From Oceanobacter kriegii DSM 6294 (GTDB lineage Bacteria > Pseudomonadota > Gammaproteobacteria > Pseudomonadales > Oceanobacteraceae): a DNA stretch of 64,000 nt. The notes beneath the pieces are model-generated. The model was not told where the DNA came from. It saw nothing but the letters and a program-made list of their open reading frames with translations, and ran no database searches. Made by a program: the position numbers and the translations under genes. The stretch spans positions 48,797-112,796 of the forward strand of contig NZ_AUGV01000019.1 of the NCBI RefSeq assembly GCF_000422845.1. Direction: 5' to 3'. Positions 60,586 to 64,000 of this stretch are shown here, in pieces; position 1 is the stretch's first letter; each line of letters opens with the position of its first letter.

Positions 60586-62028
60586 TTATGCCGTCTCAGG
60601 CCCCTTCAGAAGCACCGCACTGCCACCATCTGGCTGCGGCTGAAACTGCAACCGATGCTGGAAACCCGCCGGAATCTCATCTGCATGATGGGTCACATAA
60701 AGCATGGTCATGCGCTGCTGGCTGACCAGTCGATTGATAAACGCCAACACCATATGACGGCTGATGTCGTCCAACCCCTGACACGGCTCATCCAGAATCA
60801 ACAAGGCTGGCTGCTTGATCAACGCCCGGCCAATCAGCACCAGACGTTGCTCACCGTAGGACAGATGCTGCAAGCTCTTGTTGGCCTTGTCCCGCAAGCC
60901 CAGAATTTCCAGCCATTGCAGACCCAGCTTTTTATCGCTATCTCCCACCGATTTATACAGGCCGATACTGTCATGCAAGCCCGACAGCAAGGCACTCAAT
61001 ACATTGGTGGTTGCCCGGTATTGCCACTGCAACGAGGCCGAGACAATGCCGATGTGCTTCTTGATGTCCCAGATCGACTCGCCCGTTCCACGCTGAATAC
61101 CAAACAGACGCAGGTTGTTGCGGTAGCACTGTGGGTTATCCCCAGTCAGCATTTGCAAAAGACTGGTTTTACCGCAGCCATTCGGCCCCTGAACCGCCCA
61201 ATGCTGACCCGGCTGAATGTCCCAGTTCAGCTGGTCAAACAGCGTCCGTTCGTCGTAGCGGATATTGCCATCAATCAAACGCACCAGGGGATCACCGTCT
61301 TCCAGCTGCAACGGCTCTGAAGGTGCCGGTGGCAGTTCTGGTAGTTCGCGATCAAAGGCCACCAGAGCGTGTACTTCAGGGATATTCAGCACTTGCTGAC
61401 GCTCACCCTTGGCGACCAACTCGGCGTTGTGGATAAACGCGATGTGAGTAATCCAGTCCGGCAGCTCATCCATGCGATTAGCCACCCAAATGATGTTGCG
61501 CCCTTTGGCCGCCAGCTGATCCAGCCATTGCTTGACGTATTCACGGCTGTTGGCATCCAGACCTTCATAAGGCTCGTCCAATACCAGCAGGTCGTGGTCG
61601 TCCCGCAAACGGCTGACCCACAACACCTTGCGGCTTTCCCCTGTGGATAACGACCGGAAGCCCTGATCCAACAGATGGCGAATGCCAAGGCCATCGATCA
61701 GCTCGGCAACGGCTTCGACCGGTTCCAGCAGTTCACGCACCAGCGTGCCCTTGTGGGCCATGTCAGTGATATCGCTTTCGTCGGTCTTGCGCTCATGCTC
61801 AATCAGCTCGGCCTGAGCCTCCAGAGACACGTACACTACATCGTCTGGCAAATCCGTCGCGCTACCATGGCTGAGTCGGACCAGATCGCCGAACAAGCCC
61901 GACAGCACGGTTTTACCGCTGCCATTGGTTCCGGCAATGGCCCAGTGCTGGCCTGCTTGCAACTGCCAGTCATCCACAACCAGATAACGGCCGTCGTGCA
62001 GATGGGCCCGTATCGATTCAAATTTCAT
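60586..62028 (-). CDS. modF: Duplicated ABC ATPase ModF
   Basis: 480-residue protein with two ABC ATPase domains. Walker A: GTNGSGKT (near 33-40) and GPNGCGKTS (near 283). The second half has GESIWDIKKHIGIVSASLQW, LSYGEQRLVLIGRALIK and LLILDEPCQGLD, closely following E. coli ModF. It has no membrane partner. In E. coli modF is next to modE, a regulator of molybdate uptake; here no mod gene adjoins. ATG 62028 has GAGGA at good spacing. An ATG at 62037 also exists. Confidence 0.88.
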   Translation of the reverse strand: MKFESIRAHLHDGRYLVVDDWQLQAGQHWAIAGTNGSGKTVLSGLFGDLVRLSHGSATDLPDDVVYVSLEAQAELIEHERKTDESDITDMAHKGTLVRELLEPVEAVAELIDGLGIRHLLDQGFRSLSTGESRKVLWVSRLRDDHDLLVLDEPYEGLDANSREYVKQWLDQLAAKGRNIIWVANRMDELPDWITHIAFIHNAELVAKGERQQVLNIPEVHALVAFDRELPELPPAPSEPLQLEDGDPLVRLIDGNIRYDERTLFDQLNWDIQPGQHWAVQGPNGCGKTSLLQMLTGDNPQCYRNNLRLFGIQRGTGESIWDIKKHIGIVSASLQWQYRATTNVLSALLSGLHDSIGLYKSVGDSDKKLGLQWLEILGLRDKANKSLQHLSYGEQRLVLIGRALIKQPALLILDEPCQGLDDISRHMVLAFINRLVSQQRMTMLYVTHHADEIPAGFQHRLQFQPQPDGGSAVLLKGPETA

Positions 62029-62040
62029 CGTCGTCATTCC

Positions 62041-62403
<363 letters not shown>

Positions 62404-62485
62404 TCATGCCGACACAATAGGGAATCCAATGCCCCGGTACAATCCAACCCAAGTAGGATGACGTTCTGTTGCAACGACAGAGCGT

Positions 62486-63733
62486 TTATTCGACGACGCC
62501 AATCACCTGATTACGGCCGCCGATCTTGGCGCGATAAAGGCATTCGTCGGCCACCGAGAACATTTGCTCAACCGACGCGTTAGCCGATTCACAAATGCCG
62601 ATGCTGAGGGTGATACGCAGATAGTCGCCATCTTCCACGTCGATTACGATGCCCTCCATGTGCTGGCGAAAGCCATCCATCAACGCCTGCGCCTTATCCA
62701 ATGGTACGGTTGGCATCAACAAGGCAAATTCTTCACCACCAACACGGGCGACCAGCAACTGATGAAATGCCTGTAACAGCTCTTCCGACAAACGCTTGAG
62801 GACAATATCCCCGGCCTGATGACCGTATTCATCGTTAATCTTTTTGAAGAAATCGATATCCAGCAATGCCAGGGTGTTGGTGCTGCTTTGATAGCGCTCC
62901 AGCTGGACGTCTGCCTGTTGGGAAAAGTAGCGTCGGTTGTACAAACCCGTCAGATAATCCCTGGAAGCTTGCTCTTGCAGCTTCAGGAACGCCTCAGTGG
63001 CTTGCGTGCTGTTGGTGATACGACACATGAATTCTTGCTGGTCGAACGGCTTTGGCAAAAAGTCATCCGCGCCCGACTTGATAAAGTCCACCGTCAGCTG
63101 CTCGCGCCCTTTATTCAGCCCGGATACAGCAATAATGCCCAGCGGCCTGTCCGGGTATTTGTAACGAACGAACTGCACCAACTCCAAACCGTTCATACCC
63201 GGCAGCTCATGATCGACCACCAGAATGTGAATATCCGAACGCCGCTCCAGCACCTCCAGCGCGTTCTCCGCGCTGATCGCCTCATAAATACGATAGCGGT
63301 TGGTCTCCAGCATCCGTCGCATGGTCGCGGTACACATTTTGGAATCATCAACCACCAGGACATTAATGTCCTGGTTCAGGCTCAAACGCCGCAGCATACG
63401 TACCGCATAGAGATACCAATAACGGCCGTTCTTGTTAACGAAGTCAGCTACACCGGCTTTCAGATACTTGTCCCTTGCCGCTGGGTCCTCACTGGCGGTT
63501 AACACCACACAAGGAACGCCACACTGCATCACCGCCTCAACTGACGCACCTTCTTCTGCATCCGGTAGCGCCAGATCGACCAACGCACTCCGGAAGCGGC
63601 CCTGATACTTCACCAGCTGCGATTTCAGCTCCGCCATGGAGCGTGCATACACGACGTTGTCTCCAACCGTTTGCTTGATCAGATGTCTGAGAATTTTGCC
63701 GACGACGGGATCGTCTTCAACAACGAGGTACAT
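62486..63733 (-). CDS. Response regulator with two REC domains and GGDEF
   Basis: 415-residue regulator. The first REC domain (1-115) carries the phosphoacceptor Asp in ALVDLALPD and a degenerate C-terminal Lys region (VNKNGRY). The second REC (about 125-245) has ILVVDHELPGMNG and DDFLPKPF. A diguanylate cyclase domain follows, with motif GGEEF (near 331-335). ATG 63733 has AGGAG about 11 bases upstream; GTG 63739 would also do. It is probably activated by phosphorylation and makes c-di-GMP. No histidine kinase adjoins. Confidence 0.9.
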   Translation of the reverse strand: MYLVVEDDPVVGKILRHLIKQTVGDNVVYARSMAELKSQLVKYQGRFRSALVDLALPDAEEGASVEAVMQCGVPCVVLTASEDPAARDKYLKAGVADFVNKNGRYWYLYAVRMLRRLSLNQDINVLVVDDSKMCTATMRRMLETNRYRIYEAISAENALEVLERRSDIHILVVDHELPGMNGLELVQFVRYKYPDRPLGIIAVSGLNKGREQLTVDFIKSGADDFLPKPFDQQEFMCRITNSTQATEAFLKLQEQASRDYLTGLYNRRYFSQQADVQLERYQSSTNTLALLDIDFFKKINDEYGHQAGDIVLKRLSEELLQAFHQLLVARVGGEEFALLMPTVPLDKAQALMDGFRQHMEGIVIDVEDGDYLRITLSIGICESANASVEQMFSVADECLYRAKIGGRNQVIGVVE

Positions 63734-64000
63734 GAATACACGAACTCCTGCTAACAACCCTCAAAGTGTAGACAAGATTCGGCTGAGCGCAGGAAATGCA
63801 TTTCGAGGATGGGTTAAGTGAACATACCCGGCCTGGGAGTTTGGATATATGGCTGTAGGAGAACAGTGATGCGGCAATCCGACGGCCCGCCCGCATGGGT
63901 TACGGTGCTGGAATGAAGATTATGTATGGAGGTGCTTGAGTCGCAGAGGCGATGACCTCAATGAGTCCAACGCTGCGCGTTGTCTGGCTTCGCCACGCCT
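63734..64000. other. Non-coding end of the window
   Basis: No supported gene. A 15-codon frame (63869-63916, starting MRQSDGPPAW) has a good AGGAG upstream but is too short to claim. Confidence 0.4.

Noticed and set aside
61642..61650. Perfect DnaA box inside modF
   Set aside because: A single box in coding sequence, as expected by chance in a window of this size.

Overview
The window looks like chromosomal DNA of a marine, flagellated, piliated gammaproteobacterium, most likely from the Oceanospirillales (Thalassolituus/Bacterioplanes/Oceanobacter-like). This is an inference from gene content: a sodium-type PomA/PomB flagellar stator, a fused-subunit group 2 Mrp Na+/H+ antiporter, a Pseudomonas-like pilMNOPQ-aroK-aroB-damX block, a PanZ-like acetyltransferase, a TonB receptor and several c-di-GMP proteins. 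No rRNA, CRISPR array, prophage or intact insertion sequence is visible. One tRNA (Phe) is present.

Layout. 0.1-3.3 kb (+): pomA, pomB, a PilZ protein with a helical insertion, and rsmE. 3.4-4.05 kb (-): an unnamed membrane protein, divergent from radA (+). 5.5-11.4 kb (-): six overlapping mrp genes (AB fusion, C, D, E, F, G). 11.4-11.95 kb: non-coding, with a roughly 280-bp inverted-repeat element that looks like a MITE. 11.95-21.8 kb (-): hemE, a large Ig-like lipoprotein, and gltD/gltB. 22-30.2 kb (-): damX, aroB, aroK, pilQ, pilP, pilO, pilN, pilM. 30.4-33 kb (+): mrcA. 33.1-36 kb: a D-2-hydroxyglutarate dehydrogenase-like gene divergent from serA, a pair expected to act together in serine synthesis. 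36.1-38.3 kb (-): TonB-dependent receptor. 38.4-41.2 kb (-): hisBHAF. 41.35-46.7 kb (+): PanZ-like protein, mlaC, a GGDEF/EAL protein, mutY and yggX, then tRNA-Phe.

46.9-48.75 kb is the clearest accessory patch. Directly after tRNA-Phe are a zinc-ribbon membrane protein and a translationally coupled pair: a DUF6036/AbiEii-like nucleotidyltransferase and a small partner. A short palindrome related to the ends of the 11.6-kb element sits just upstream of the pair. 48.8-56.6 kb (-): YdjM-like membrane protein, nadX, a DnaQ-like exonuclease paired with a cNMP/CBS/DUF294 protein, an alpha/beta hydrolase, a SPOR protein and argS. 56.6-57.45 kb is a long non-coding stretch with three perfect DnaA boxes in 323 bp and an AT-rich segment. 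57.45-63.7 kb: ilvD and a coiled-coil lipoprotein (+), then modF, a HIT protein and a REC-REC-GGDEF regulator (-).

Most of the window is conserved housekeeping. The parts most worth a second look are the nucleotidyltransferase pair next to tRNA-Phe, the DnaA-box cluster between argS and ilvD, the inverted-repeat element family, and the PilZ protein fused into the stator operon.
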